Below the pieces are notes generated by a model. The model saw nothing but the letters and a program-made list of their open reading frames with translations. It had not been told where the DNA came from and made no database searches. Source: Halopiger aswanensis (GTDB lineage: Archaea > Halobacteriota > Halobacteria > Halobacteriales > Natrialbaceae). Taken from it: a stretch of DNA of 64,000 nt. The position numbers and the translations under genes were made by a program. Below, in pieces: positions 51,253 to 61,700 of the stretch (positions within the stretch are counted from its first letter, which is position 1; each line of letters starts with the position of its first letter). Where the stretch lies: NCBI RefSeq assembly GCF_003610195.1, contig NZ_RAPO01000001.1, forward strand, positions 248,001 through 312,000, in the 5' to 3' direction.

Positions 51253-52065
51253 TCACTCCGCGAGCAGTTCGACCCCCGTCGTCTCGAGCCACTCCAGAAA
51301 CGACGCCACGTCCGCCGGCGACGCGACCCGTGTCGAGGCCGCCGACGGCTCGTCGTCGCCGACCAAGATGCCGACGCCGTCGGGTTCGACGGCCCGAAAC
51401 GCGGATTCGTCGGTCGTGTCGTCGCCGATATAGAGCGCCACCGTGTCCTCCGGCAGTTCCGCGTCGATCAACTCGACGGCGTTCCCCTTGCCCCACGGAA
51501 TCGACGGCTCGATCTCGAGGATCTGTTTTCCGCCCGAAATCTCGAGCGCGTCGCCGCCGAACCGGTCGACGACCTCGCGCGTCCGGCGCTCGACGACGGG
51601 GTGTGCGGCCTCGGGGACGGACCGGACGTGAACCGTCGCGGTTAGCCGCTTGTCCTCGATTCGAGCGTTGGGAATCGGCTCGAGGGCCGTCTCGAGCGTC
51701 TCGCACGCGCGTTCGATCCGCGTCGCCCGCTTGCGAGCGACCGGGTGGACGGCGACCGAGCCTCGCCGCTCGAGCTCGAGCCCGTGGTTGCCGGCGTAGA
51801 TCGACGGCCCGTCGATGCGCTCGCGGACGTCGGTCAGCGCGCGGCCGCTGATGATCGCGGTCGTAACCGCCGATTCGGCCGCGAGAGCCTCGACCGCGGC
51901 TTCGTTCGCCGGCGTCGGCGCTGCCTCGTCGGGCTCCTCGACGATTGGCGCGAGCGTGCCGTCGAAGTCCAGACACGCGAGTAACCGCGAGGCGTTCGAA
52001 AGCGCCGTTCGAACGGCCGGGAGCTGTTCCTCGAGCGGGTCGGGAACGGTGTCGTCAGTCGTCAT
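51253..52065 (-). CDS. otsB: Trehalose-6-phosphate phosphatase
   Basis: 270 residues, HAD superfamily. LDFDGTLAPIV gives the Asp nucleophile/acid pair, TAIISGRAL the second motif, GNHGLELERRG the cap entry, GKGNAVELI with the Lys and GDDTTDESAF the final acidic motif. It dephosphorylates trehalose-6-P to the compatible solute trehalose. It follows otsA on the minus strand. A start 20 codons upstream would overlap otsA; MTTDDTVPD is more likely. Confidence 0.93.
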   Translation of the reverse strand: MTTDDTVPDPLEEQLPAVRTALSNASRLLACLDFDGTLAPIVEEPDEAAPTPANEAAVEALAAESAVTTAIISGRALTDVRERIDGPSIYAGNHGLELERRGSVAVHPVARKRATRIERACETLETALEPIPNARIEDKRLTATVHVRSVPEAAHPVVERRTREVVDRFGGDALEISGGKQILEIEPSIPWGKGNAVELIDAELPEDTVALYIGDDTTDESAFRAVEPDGVGILVGDDEPSAASTRVASPADVASFLEWLETTGVELLAE

Positions 52066-52106
52066 CGATCGGGGACGCGTTCGGTCGTCGGCTTCGACGC
52101 GGTGCG

Positions 52107-53762
52107 TTATGCCGTCGTCGTCCATTCGTGGGAGTCGCGGTCGTCGTCCTCGTTCTCGCCCTTATCCTCGTTCGAATCAGTCGCCGTCGACTGTTCGCCG
52201 TGAACGTGTCGAATCCAGTCGAACTGCGTGTCCATCCACGCCTCGAGGTCGTGATCGAACACGCGGGTCCGCAGGGTTTGCATCCGCTGTCGCCGTTCGT
52301 GTATCGGCATCGAGAGCGCCCGCTCGAGCTGAGCGGCCGTCCCGTCGGCGTCGGTCGGATCGATCGTGAGCGCGTGGGGCCCGAGTCGTTCGTGGGCGCC
52401 CGCCCGGTCGCTCAGGAGCAGCGTGCCGTCGCCGTCGACGTTCGCGGCCACGTACTCCTGGGCGACCAGATTCATCCCGTCGGCCAGCGAACTGACGACC
52501 ATTACGTCCGCGTAGCGGTACAGCGCACAGAGCGCCTCGTGTTCGACGTAATCCTCGGTGTAGACGATCGGCTGCCAGTCGTCGGTGCCGAACCGGCAGT
52601 TGATTCGGTCGGCCTCGCTACGGACGTGCTCGCCGTACCGCTGGTAGGTCGGAATGTCGGTCCGCGAGGGCGTCGACTTCTGGACGAAGGTGAACTCGCC
52701 GCGCCAGTCCGGGTTCCGCTCGAAGAAGCGCTCGAGCGCGGCGAACCGTTCGGGGATGCCCTTCGCGTAGTCGAGGCGGTCGACGCCGAGGCCGAGGACG
52801 GTGTCGTCCGGGATCCCGTACTCAGTACGGATGTCGGTGAGTTGCGATCGGTCGACCGCACGGGCGTCGCGATCGTACTTGTCGGCGTCGACACCCATCG
52901 GCGTCGCGACGACCCGTGTCGTGTGTCCGTCGTAGCGAACCGTCCCCTCGCGGCGATCGACGCTGGCCGAGGGAAGGTACTGCTCGACGCAGTCGAGGAA
53001 CTCGGTCGCGTACCAGTCGACGTGAAAGCCGAGCAGATCGTTCCCGAGCAGCCCCTCGAGGACGTGGCCGGCGGCGGGACACTGCTGGAAGGTCTCGGGG
53101 GATGGCCACGGGATGTGCCAGAACTGCGCGACGGTCGTCGACGCGGGGACGGACTGGCGAATCAGTCGCGGCGCGAGCGCGAAGTGGTAGTCCTGCAGCC
53201 AGACGATCGAGTCGTCGGCTGCGTGCTCGACGACCGCATCGGCGAAGCGCTCGTTGACGGTTCGGTACCAGTCGAAGTCGTTCGACCGGTGGTTGATGAG
53301 GTCGGTAAAGCCGTGACAGAGCGGCCAGAGGACGCGGTTGCTGAAACCGTAGTAGTACGACTCGACGGCCTCCTCGGAGAGATCGATTCGACGCAGCGTG
53401 TACGCTCCCTCGTCGGGCGGAACCTCGACGCAGTGGTCGTCGTCCGCGACCGCGAAGTCGGCGTCGCCGTCGCCCCAGGCGATCCAGGTCCCGTTGGCTT
53501 CTTGGACGACCGGATCGAGCCCCGCGGTCAGCCCGCCGGCCGGTTCGTCGACGGTGATAGATCGATCGCGCTCGTCGTCATCGCCGTCACCGTCGCTCTC
53601 GTACTCGTGACGGTACGGCTGCCGGTTCGAAACGACGATCAGCGAGCCGGGGCAGTTCGGGCCGTCCGATCGGGGGTCCTCGATCGCCCGACCGCGTCCG
53701 CCGGCACCGACCTGGCCCCGATACGAATTCGTCGACGACAAACGCTCTTCAGGGAATCGCAT
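52107..53762 (-). CDS. otsA: Trehalose-6-phosphate synthase (GT20)
   Basis: 551 residues, glycosyltransferase family 20: SLIVVSNRQPYRHEY, the glycine-rich loop PAGGLTAGLDPVV, VWLQDYHFALAPRLIR, WHIPWPSPETF, LLGFHVDWYATEFL and GVDRLDYAKGIPERFAAL, then SSLADGMNLVAQEYVA. Transfers glucose from UDP- or GDP-glucose to glucose-6-P. The acidic inserts (YESDGDGDDDERDR; tail EDKGENEDDDRD) are halophilic. Start at ATG 53762 gives a 37-residue N-terminal lead before the fold; the frame continues upstream. Forms the trehalose operon with otsB. Confidence 0.94.
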   Translation of the reverse strand: MRFPEERLSSTNSYRGQVGAGGRGRAIEDPRSDGPNCPGSLIVVSNRQPYRHEYESDGDGDDDERDRSITVDEPAGGLTAGLDPVVQEANGTWIAWGDGDADFAVADDDHCVEVPPDEGAYTLRRIDLSEEAVESYYYGFSNRVLWPLCHGFTDLINHRSNDFDWYRTVNERFADAVVEHAADDSIVWLQDYHFALAPRLIRQSVPASTTVAQFWHIPWPSPETFQQCPAAGHVLEGLLGNDLLGFHVDWYATEFLDCVEQYLPSASVDRREGTVRYDGHTTRVVATPMGVDADKYDRDARAVDRSQLTDIRTEYGIPDDTVLGLGVDRLDYAKGIPERFAALERFFERNPDWRGEFTFVQKSTPSRTDIPTYQRYGEHVRSEADRINCRFGTDDWQPIVYTEDYVEHEALCALYRYADVMVVSSLADGMNLVAQEYVAANVDGDGTLLLSDRAGAHERLGPHALTIDPTDADGTAAQLERALSMPIHERRQRMQTLRTRVFDHDLEAWMDTQFDWIRHVHGEQSTATDSNEDKGENEDDDRDSHEWTTTA

Positions 53763-54042
53763 TCGCTGCGTATCCACAGTCCGGCGACGGGTTGATTCGC
53801 GGCCTGCGATCGCATGGGGATTTAATGACTCGTCGGGATACGTCTCCCCGAGCGTTCGTTCGACGAGTGCGCCTCTGACGGCTGCTATACGCGGAAATTG
53901 TCGGTTCCGGACGATCCACAGTTGGTCGCGACCGCCTGAAACGAAGTCCGCGACCGTCCCCGACGGCACGCCGCGAGCAAGCCCGTCCCGGACGCGATCC
54001 GGTCCCTAAACCTACTTCCCGCAGTCGGCCGATGATTCGGCC

Positions 54043-55269
54043 ATGGCTGTGGACACGCCGTTCGACCAGCGACTCGCCGCCTGCCGGCGCCGACTCGAGG
54101 AGGCAGCCGCCGACCTCGCGGTCTGTTTCCCGAGTCCGAACCTGACCTACCTCACGGGGTTCGAGGAATCGCCGTCCGAACGGCACCTGTTGCTGTTCGT
54201 GCCCCGCGAGGGGATGGATGCCGAGCCGACGCTCGTCGCACCGACGATGTACGAGTCCCAACTCGCCGCGCTTCCGCCGTCGACCCTCGAGTTGCGACTG
54301 TGGGACGACGAGGAGGGGCCGCTCGGGACGGTTGCGCGGACGCTCGAGGACATGGACGTGCTCGAAGACATGGACGTCGATGTACGCACACACGCGAGTC
54401 AAGACGCCGACTCGAGTGCGAACCGCGAACCGACCGTCCTCGTCGACGATCGCATGTGGGCGACGTTCACTCAGGACCTGCGGACGCTCCTGCCCGACGC
54501 CGAGTTCGGCCTCGCGAGTGCCGTCCTCGAGCCGCTTCGAATTCGAAAGGATAACCTCGAACTCGAAACGCTCCGCCGGGCCGCCGAGATCGCGGATCGC
54601 GTCTCGCTCGAGGTCCGCGAGCGGGGTGACGAGTTGGTCGGCTGGACGGAGGCCGAACTGGCCGCCGAAATCGAGCGCTTGCTCGCCGAGTACGGCGGGG
54701 AAGAGCCCGCGTTCGAAACGATCGCCGCGTCGGGGCCCAACGGCGCGCGACCCCACCACCACAGCGGAGATCGGGAGATCGAACGCGGCGATCCGATCGT
54801 GCTGGACTTCGGCGCGTTCGTCGCCGCCGATCTCGAGGGCGGAACTGCTCGCTATCCCGGCGATCAGACCCGAACGATCGTCGTCGGCGAGCCGCCCGCG
54901 GAGTACGAGCGCGTCCACGAGGTCGTCGCCGAGGCCCAGCAGGCCGCGGTCGAGGCCGTCGAGCCCGGGGTCGCAGCCGAGGACGTGGATCGGGCCGCCC
55001 GCGAGGTCATCGAAGACGCCGGCTACGGCGACGCCTTCGTCCACCGGACCGGCCACGGCGTCGGCCTCGAGGTCCACGAGGCGCCCTACATCGTCGACGG
55101 AAACGATCGGGAACTCGAGCCGGGAATGGTCTTCTCCGTCGAGCCGGGGATCTACCTCGGGGATCGGTTCGGCGTCCGGATCGAGGACCTCGTGGTCGTC
55201 ACCGAGGACGGCGCGGCGCGACTCAACGACTCGCCGCGCGGCTGGGAAACCGGCGCCGGCAGTCGGTGA
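54043..55269 (+). CDS. M24 metallopeptidase (Xaa-Pro dipeptidase type)
   Basis: 408 residues, creatinase/prolidase architecture. N-terminal domain (LAVCFPSPNLTYLTGFEESPSERHLLLFV) and C-terminal pita-bread domain with the five metal ligands: two Asp in VLDFGAF and PGDQTRT, His in TGHGVGLEVHE, and two Glu in SVEPGIYL and RIEDLVVV. It should cleave Xaa-Pro peptide bonds. The middle linker contains a short Glu-Asp-Met repeat (LEDMDVLEDMDVDV). Probably cytosolic, in peptide recycling. Confidence 0.92.
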   Translation: MAVDTPFDQRLAACRRRLEEAAADLAVCFPSPNLTYLTGFEESPSERHLLLFVPREGMDAEPTLVAPTMYESQLAALPPSTLELRLWDDEEGPLGTVARTLEDMDVLEDMDVDVRTHASQDADSSANREPTVLVDDRMWATFTQDLRTLLPDAEFGLASAVLEPLRIRKDNLELETLRRAAEIADRVSLEVRERGDELVGWTEAELAAEIERLLAEYGGEEPAFETIAASGPNGARPHHHSGDREIERGDPIVLDFGAFVAADLEGGTARYPGDQTRTIVVGEPPAEYERVHEVVAEAQQAAVEAVEPGVAAEDVDRAAREVIEDAGYGDAFVHRTGHGVGLEVHEAPYIVDGNDRELEPGMVFSVEPGIYLGDRFGVRIEDLVVVTEDGAARLNDSPRGWETGAGSR

Positions 55270-55383
55270 CTCCGGGGCTCGCCGAGTCGCGATTCTGCGA
55301 CGCCGCTCGCGTGTCGCGCCCGGACAAAAAGGGGCGACGATAGGCGACGAAAGAAGCAGGGGTGAAGCAGCCGAACCGGCTGC

Positions 55384-55557
55384 TCAGTAGTAGTACAGCT
55401 CGAGTTCGTGGCCGCAGTTCTGACAGCAGGTCTCCCGGCCCTGGAGCCGGTTCGACCCGGTGTCGCTGATACCGGGGCCGGCGGGCAGCGATGCAGCGAT
55501 CGTCGCATCACATTCGGGACAGCCGATCTGCATGGCCGAGCGGTTCGCTTGCGACAT
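55384..55557 (-). CDS. Small zinc-ribbon protein
   Basis: 57 residues with two CxxC pairs: IGCPECDATIAASLP and TCCQNCGHELELYYY at the C-terminal end. A minus-strand TATA-like GTATAACT lies ~32 bp upstream of ATG 55557. Typical of haloarchaeal zinc-finger microproteins; function unknown. The ATG could also be the MQIG at 55536. Confidence 0.72.
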   Translation of the reverse strand: MSQANRSAMQIGCPECDATIAASLPAGPGISDTGSNRLQGRETCCQNCGHELELYYY

Positions 55558-55862
55558 ACATCGGGTGTATGCTGACACCCCGATTAGTTATACCAGCCGT
55601 ACGCTGCCGAACGCGTTCCGTTCCGGACCGTTCGAATCGGTATACTGTCGTTTACGTCGTCGAACGGGTGAAACGGTGACTAGGGTTTGATTATCCGCAG
55701 TCGGCCTCGTTCTCGAGCGAAGGTGGGCCTTCCGACGCGGCGGCCGCGGCTGGTGGTGTGAGGGCGCCTATCAGTTGCGGGAGTGAAACTGGACGGCCGG
55801 GACGCGGTCCCTTCGGGAGGCGTACCAACGAACCTTTGACCTCGCCATCCTACGAGACAGAT
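55558..55862. other. Intergenic region before the Sco operon
   Basis: 305 bp, no gene seen. It should hold the divergent promoters of the zinc-ribbon gene and the Sco operon. Confidence 0.5.
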
Positions 55863-56648
55863 ATGGAACGACGGACGTATCTGCAGGCGCTCGGGGCGGC
55901 GGGCACCGTCGGACTCGCCGGTTGTCTCGACGACGCGATGGGCGTCGTCGGACTCGGCGACGACGGGACGGTACTCGGGCCGCCGGAGCAGTCGCGCGGC
56001 GATCCCGACGTCGCGGCCTACCCGGTCCACGGCGAGGAGTTCCCCGCCTTTTCGCTCCCGGATCCGCTCGCCGACGAGACGATCACCCGCGACCAGTTCG
56101 CCGGCGAGCGGGCGATCGTCATGACTTACTTCTTCACCTCGTGTCCGGACGGTGCCTGTCCGGCACTCATGACGCGGCTCCGTCGCATTCAGGAGGACGC
56201 CGCCCAGCAGGGGTACGCCGACGACATCGCCCTACTCGCGATGACGTTCGATCCCGAACGCGACACGCCCGACGTGCTCGCCGACTACGCCGCCGAGCAG
56301 GGGGTCGACCACGAGGCCGACAACTGGCACTTCCTTCGCCCGGAGACGAACGAGGCGGCCCGGGACGCAGCCGACACGTTCGGACTCGGACTGCAGCGGA
56401 TCGAGGACGGCGAACCGGGCGCCGGCGGCGGACACGGCGGTGCCGGCAACGAGAGCGACGGCCACGAGGGCAACGAAAGCGGCCACGACGACCACGACCA
56501 CGGCGAGTACACCTTCCAGCACATCAACCTGATCCTGCTGGCCAACAAAGAGGGAGTCGTGGAACGATCGTACCCGCAGGCGCTCAACACGGACATGGCG
56601 GGTATCGAGGACATCGTCGACGACGCACGAACCGTCGCACGGGAGTGA
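55863..56648 (+). CDS. Sco1/SenC-family lipoprotein
   Basis: 261 residues. Signal ending in GLAGC (lipobox) after ERRTYLQALGAAGTV. Thioredoxin-like Sco fold: FPAFSLPDPLADETITRDQF, YFFTSCPDGACPALM (C94 and C99), and HINLILLANKEG (H220), the three ligands used for copper in Sco proteins. The Cys spacing is CxxxxC, one residue more than the usual CxxxC. A His-rich loop (HGGAGNESDGHEGNESGHDD) precedes the His and may bind metal. It probably delivers copper to the CuA centre of a terminal oxidase. First gene of a Sco-TlpA-CcdA operon. Confidence 0.88.
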   Translation: MERRTYLQALGAAGTVGLAGCLDDAMGVVGLGDDGTVLGPPEQSRGDPDVAAYPVHGEEFPAFSLPDPLADETITRDQFAGERAIVMTYFFTSCPDGACPALMTRLRRIQEDAAQQGYADDIALLAMTFDPERDTPDVLADYAAEQGVDHEADNWHFLRPETNEAARDAADTFGLGLQRIEDGEPGAGGGHGGAGNESDGHEGNESGHDDHDHGEYTFQHINLILLANKEGVVERSYPQALNTDMAGIEDIVDDARTVARE

Positions 56649-56654
56649 TCGATC

Positions 56655-57230
56655 GTGCACCGACGCGACCTCCTCACCGGGCTCGGAAGCGCGGGCGTGC
56701 TCGCGGGCGCCGGAGCCGTCGCCGTCTACGGCCTTCCGTCGGTCGACGAACTCACCGGCGAGGCCGAGAGCGACGACGAGGAGGAACCCGCCGACCCCCT
56801 CGAGCTCGAGACGATCGACGCGCCGGGCAGCGAGCCCGGCGAGATGCTCGTCCCCGAACCGGGTCGGCCGACCTTTATCGACCTGTTCGCGACGTGGTGT
56901 TCGCCCTGCGAGAAACAGATGCCGGCGCTCGCCGACGCCCACGAGCGGGTCGCCGATACCGACGTCCAGTTCGTCTCGGTCACGAACGAGGGGATCAGTC
57001 ACGACGAACTCGCCGCCTGGTGGGAGGAACACGACGGCAGTTGGCCCATCGCGGTCGACCCCGCCGCGGAGTTGAGCGCGCGCTACCTCGAGTCGGGCTA
57101 CCCGACCGCGGTCACGATCGACGCGTCCGGGCGGGTGCTGTGGGCCGACGACGGCGTCAAGTCGGCCGACGAACTCGTCGGCAAGATCGAGGCCGCGATC
57201 GACGCCAGCGAGGAGGGCGGCGACGGCTAA
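56655..57230 (+). CDS. TlpA/ResA-like extracytoplasmic thioredoxin
   Basis: 191 residues, GTG start. The N-terminal HRRDLLTGLGSAGVLAGAGAV is a Tat-like signal/anchor. Thioredoxin fold: TFIDLFATWCSPCEKQMPAL (C82, C85), the cis-Pro in SGYPTAVTIDASGRVL. WCSPC and the TlpA helix are typical of thiol reductases that act on Sco, cytochrome c or CuA apoproteins outside the membrane. It follows the Sco gene by six bases and precedes a CcdA-like gene by one. Confidence 0.9.
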   Translation: MHRRDLLTGLGSAGVLAGAGAVAVYGLPSVDELTGEAESDDEEEPADPLELETIDAPGSEPGEMLVPEPGRPTFIDLFATWCSPCEKQMPALADAHERVADTDVQFVSVTNEGISHDELAAWWEEHDGSWPIAVDPAAELSARYLESGYPTAVTIDASGRVLWADDGVKSADELVGKIEAAIDASEEGGDG

Positions 57231-57231
57231 C

Positions 57232-57906
57232 ATGGTCGACGCGACGACCCTCGAGTCGCTGACGTTCGCGCTGATCGCCGGGATTTCGACGTTTTTCTCC
57301 CCGTGTGCGTATCCGCTTTTGCCCGGCTACGTCGGCTTCTACGTGAACCAGACCGACGGCGAGCGGGCCTCGCTGGGCGGTGCACTCGGCCGCGGCATCG
57401 TCGCGGGACTCGGCACGCTCGGGACGTTCGCCGTGCTCTTCGGCTCCGCGTTCTGGATCGGCCACGCGACGCTCTCGAACATCGTCTACTTCGAGCCGCT
57501 GATCGGCGCGCTGCTGGTCGTCTTCGGCCTGCTGGTCGTCTTCGACCGCGCGCCGTCGCTGTCGGTGCCGCTGCCCCAGCGGCGCTCGAGCGTCCTCGGG
57601 TTCGGGGTCTTCGGTGCGGGCTACGCGCTGGCCGCGGCGGGCTGTGTCGCGCCGCTGTTCGTCGGCGTCGTCGCGCAGGCGCTGTCGCTGCCGGCGGCGT
57701 CGGGGATCGCGGTCGTCGGAACCTACGTCGGGAGCATCGTCGTCCTGATGGTCTCGTTGACCGTCGCCACCGGGATGGGGCTGCTCGCGGGTGCCGGTCG
57801 GTTCGTCACCCACGGGAAGCGCCTCAAGCGCCTCGCAGGGGCGATCATGATCGTCGCCGGCCTCGGGCAACTCTACCTCGCGGTGGTCATCCTCGACGTG
57901 ATCTGA
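57232..57906 (+). CDS. CcdA-type thiol transporter (DsbD beta domain)
   Basis: 224 residues, six membrane segments. The conserved Cys pair is in TFFSPCAYPLLPGY and AAGCVAPLFVG, as in CcdA, which moves reducing equivalents from cytoplasmic thioredoxin across the membrane to TlpA/ResA. The Gly-rich GSIVVLMVSLTVATGMGLLAGAG is the last part. Its ATG follows the tlpA stop by one base. Together with the preceding genes this is a Sco/TlpA/CcdA thiol-copper delivery operon. Confidence 0.92.
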   Translation: MVDATTLESLTFALIAGISTFFSPCAYPLLPGYVGFYVNQTDGERASLGGALGRGIVAGLGTLGTFAVLFGSAFWIGHATLSNIVYFEPLIGALLVVFGLLVVFDRAPSLSVPLPQRRSSVLGFGVFGAGYALAAAGCVAPLFVGVVAQALSLPAASGIAVVGTYVGSIVVLMVSLTVATGMGLLAGAGRFVTHGKRLKRLAGAIMIVAGLGQLYLAVVILDVI

Positions 57907-58111
57907 CCCGCCCGAGCGGGCGAGTGTCGGCCCGCGGACGGCGACCTCGAGCGGGGGATGCGGCCTCGAGCGGTGCTTCGAGTGCGAGTACTGCAGTCAC
58001 GAACGGACAGTCGTTTTCTGAGCGGTGTCGCGTACTGCCCGGAACCGCGCCCTCTCCCCGGCACCCGCAGGTCTGAAAGGTATCCCTCCGCCTGTCGAAT
58101 TACCGACAACG

Positions 58112-58531
58112 ATGTATCAGGACATCATGCTCGCGACCGACGGCAGCGAGGGTGCACGCCAGGCGACCGAACACGCGATCGAACTCACGCGACAACTGGA
58201 TGCCAATCTGCACATCCTCTCGGTGTCCGAAGACGGCCCCCACGCAACCGACACCCGGGACGAGATGCGCCACGACGAGGAGGGCGAGGCCGTGGGGGCG
58301 GTCGAGGAGGCCGAACGGACCGCGGCCGACGCGGGCCTCGATGTCACGTCGACCATCCGCCACGGCGTCCCGCAGGAGGAGATCGTCAAGGCGGCCGAGG
58401 AGAACCCGATCGACCTCATCATCGTCGGCACGGTCGGACGCTCCGGACTCGATCAGTTGGTCGTCGGCAGCGTCGCCGAGGAAGTCGTCCGGAACGCGCC
58501 GGTTCCGGTCGTCGTCGTTCGGGAGACGTAG
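58112..58531 (+). CDS. Universal stress protein UspA
   Basis: 139 residues, single Usp fold: MYQDIMLATDGSEGARQATEHAIELTRQLDANLHIL and the ATP motif VGTVGRSGLDQLVVGSVAEEVV (GxxG-x9-GS). Dimeric ATP-binding stress protein. Lies between the CcdA-like gene and a large regulator; no clear operon. ATG 58112 is the family start. Confidence 0.92.
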   Translation: MYQDIMLATDGSEGARQATEHAIELTRQLDANLHILSVSEDGPHATDTRDEMRHDEEGEAVGAVEEAERTAADAGLDVTSTIRHGVPQEEIVKAAEENPIDLIIVGTVGRSGLDQLVVGSVAEEVVRNAPVPVVVVRET

Positions 58532-58763
58532 CGGTATCGTCCGAGCCGATCGCCGCCCGAACCGCCGAGACTGGCGCTGCACGATACTCGCCGGGCGGCC
58601 CGCCCCGTAATCCGGTGCTACCCGTCGATACGAGATCGATAATTAACCCGCCGGCGACGGAATCGGCCTCCACTGTGGGCTGCCGTTCCGGCGGGACCGC
58701 CGATCGAACGCACCTCGAGCGCCCGCGCAATAGGATCAGCGACACGCGCGAGGTGAGCGACCG

Positions 58764-61700
58764 ATGAGCGACGGCGCTACCGCGACGGTCGGCGATGTCG
58801 TTCGCGTGCTCGTCGTCGGCGACTCGCCTCGGATCGACCGCACGGTGGACGCTCTCGCCGGCGCGTTCGATTCGGGCGCGCTGGTCCGGGCGCGGTCGGT
58901 TTCGGAGGGGCTCGAGCGGCTGGCCGAGACCGAGGTCCACTGTCTCGTCTGCGAGTTTCGGGCCGATCCCGGTGCCGCGGATCGCGGGGACGGCCCCGCT
59001 CGGCTCGAGCGCCTTGCGGCCCGAACCGACGCGCCGATCGTCGCCGTCACGGACGGGGCGTCGGCCGACCGGGCGCTCGAGGCCGGCGCAACCGACGTCG
59101 TCGAAACCGACGACTCGAGCGCCGTCGTCGCGACTCGCGTTCGAAACGCCGCACAGCGCTGGCGGCTCGCCACCGAAAAATCGGACCTGAACCGGCGCGC
59201 TCGTGCTATTCTCGAGGGATCCGATGCGCTCGTCCTGACTGTCGACGAAGACGGCGCGATCGCGTACGCGAGCCCCGCCGTCGAGTCGCGACTGGGGTAC
59301 ACGCCGGACGAACTCGAGCGCACGACGCTCACCCAGCTTGTCCATCCCGACGACCGCGACGACGCTCGGGACCTGCTCGCGGCCGTCGCAGCGGCGCCGT
59401 TCGGTGCGAGTGAGCGCCGGACGCTGCGGCTGGGCGACGGCGACGGGCGGTGGCGGCTCGTCGAACTGACTTGCGCCGACCGCCTCGCGGCACCGGCGAT
59501 CGACGGCCTCGTCGTCACCATCACAGCCGTCGGTCCCGCCGGCCGCGACGACGGCGTCCGAGCGGCGATCGACCGCCTCCCGGGACCGGTGTTCGCGCTC
59601 GGACCCGACTGGGAGCTGCGGTACGCGAACCCGGCCGCGCGGCGGTTTTTCGACGGCGAGCCGCGGCCGGGGACCGTCGTCTGGTCCCTGCTGCCGGAGT
59701 CGATCCGCGATACGTTCTCCAGCCGGCTTCGAGAGGCCGCGACGACCGGATCGACCGTCCGCTTCGACGCGGCGGTCGGCGAACGCCGACTCGAGGTGGT
59801 GGCCGCGCCCGACGACGACGGGCTGACGGTCCTCGCTCGCGACCGGAAGCCACCCGGGACGTCGGCACTCGAGTCGCCGCAGGGACGGCAGGAGCGCGAC
59901 CGCCTCGAACTGCTCGAGTCGACGATCGACGCGCTCGAGGACGGAGTAGCCGTGCTCGAGGGCGAGACGATCGAACTGGCGAACGCGGCGCTGCTCGAAC
60001 TAACCGACGCGACGACGCTCGTCGGCCGAGAGGTCGACGCGCTGTTCGACGACGCCCTCGCGGCGACGGTTCGCGAGCGCGCCCGATCGCCGATCGTCCG
60101 CTGGATGGAGCCGATCACCGGGCGCCTCGTGGCAGGTGGAGGTGAGCGATCCGAGTCGGACGCGTCTGCAGCACCGAGCGACGCCGACGGTCTCGAGGCC
60201 GGTGACGGACGGCCCGTCGACGTCTTCGTCGCGCCGCTTCCCGACGACGAGCGAGAGCGGACGCTCTGTGTCGTCCGGGATCGGCGCCGTTCTGGGGCCG
60301 CGGCGCTCTCGTCAGTTCAGGATGCGCTCGCCGACTTGGCTCGCGCGGAGACCGATGCGGACGTCCGTCAGGCCGTCGTCGACGGACTTCGTGCTGCCAC
60401 CGACGCCGAGTTAGCCGCCTGGTACCTCGTCGACGAGGACCGACTCAGGCCCGCGGCGATGACGACCCGCGACGGACAGCCGGCGGTCGAACTGCCGCCG
60501 ATCGAGCGCGATCCGCCGGCGTTCGACGACCGTGATCGGGACGAACCGGACGCCGGCTCGAGCGGGGGTACGGACCCCTTCGCCATCGACCAGCCGACCG
60601 TCTACGACCGCTCGGCCCTCGAGCCGGCGCTGGCTCGGTCCGGAATCCGGGCCGAGCGCGTGCTCGCCGTCCCGGTCGACGACCGCGCGGTCGTGCTGGC
60701 GACCAGCAGCGAACCGATGGCGTTCGAGGCGCTGGATCTCGACGCTCCGGCGGCGCTGGCGGATGCGGCGTCACTCGCTCTCGACCGGCTCTCGGAGCGG
60801 GCCCGCGTTCGCGACTGCCGCCGCGATCGCACGCGTCTCGAGTCGGCCCTCGCCCGCGACGAGCGACTCCGGACCTGCGAGCGCGACCTGCTCGCAGCGG
60901 AGGCACGGGAGGCTGTCGAACAGCGACTCTGCGACGGCGTGCTGTCGCTCTCGTCCGCCGACGGGACCGACGGCGACCGCGACCGCGACGACGGCGTCGA
61001 ACTGGCGTGGGTCGGCCGAACCGCCGCGGGCCGCGAGACGCTGACCGCGTCGACGTGGGCCGGTCGCGACGGCGAGTTCCTCGAGTCGGCATCGCTTCCG
61101 CTCGAGGCGGACGCGGACGATCCGGCCGTCCGGACTGCGACGCGCCGCGAGCCGACGGTCGTCGACGATCTCGAGGCCGCCGTCCGGGATCGCGAGAACG
61201 GGGCGGACGTCCACCGCGAAGCGCTCGAGCGGGGCTTCCGTGCGGCGCTGAGCGTCCCGATCGAACACGACGAGTTCCAGTACGGGACGCTGACCGCGTA
61301 CGCGACCCGGTCCGCGGCGTTCGACGAAGACCTGCGGGCGGCCTGTACGCACCTCGCGAGCGTCGCCGGCCACGCGATCGGCGCGCTCGAGCGCAAGCGC
61401 GCCCTGCTTTCCGACAGCGTCGCCGAACTCGAGATCGTCGTCCGCGACGAGTCCGAGCCGCTGTCCGCGATCGCTCGCGGCGTCGGCAGTCGAATCGACG
61501 TCCGGACGGTCGTCCCGCGGACGTCGGGCGGTTCGACGGTGTACTGCACGATCGCTGACGCCGACCCGGCGGCGATTCAGACGACGCTCGACGGGATTTC
61601 AGCAGTCGAGTCGTTTCGGGAGGTCGGCGACAACGACGACGGTGATGACGAAAATGGCGGGGATGACAAAACCAGTCGCAATCGAGTCCCTCTCGAGATC

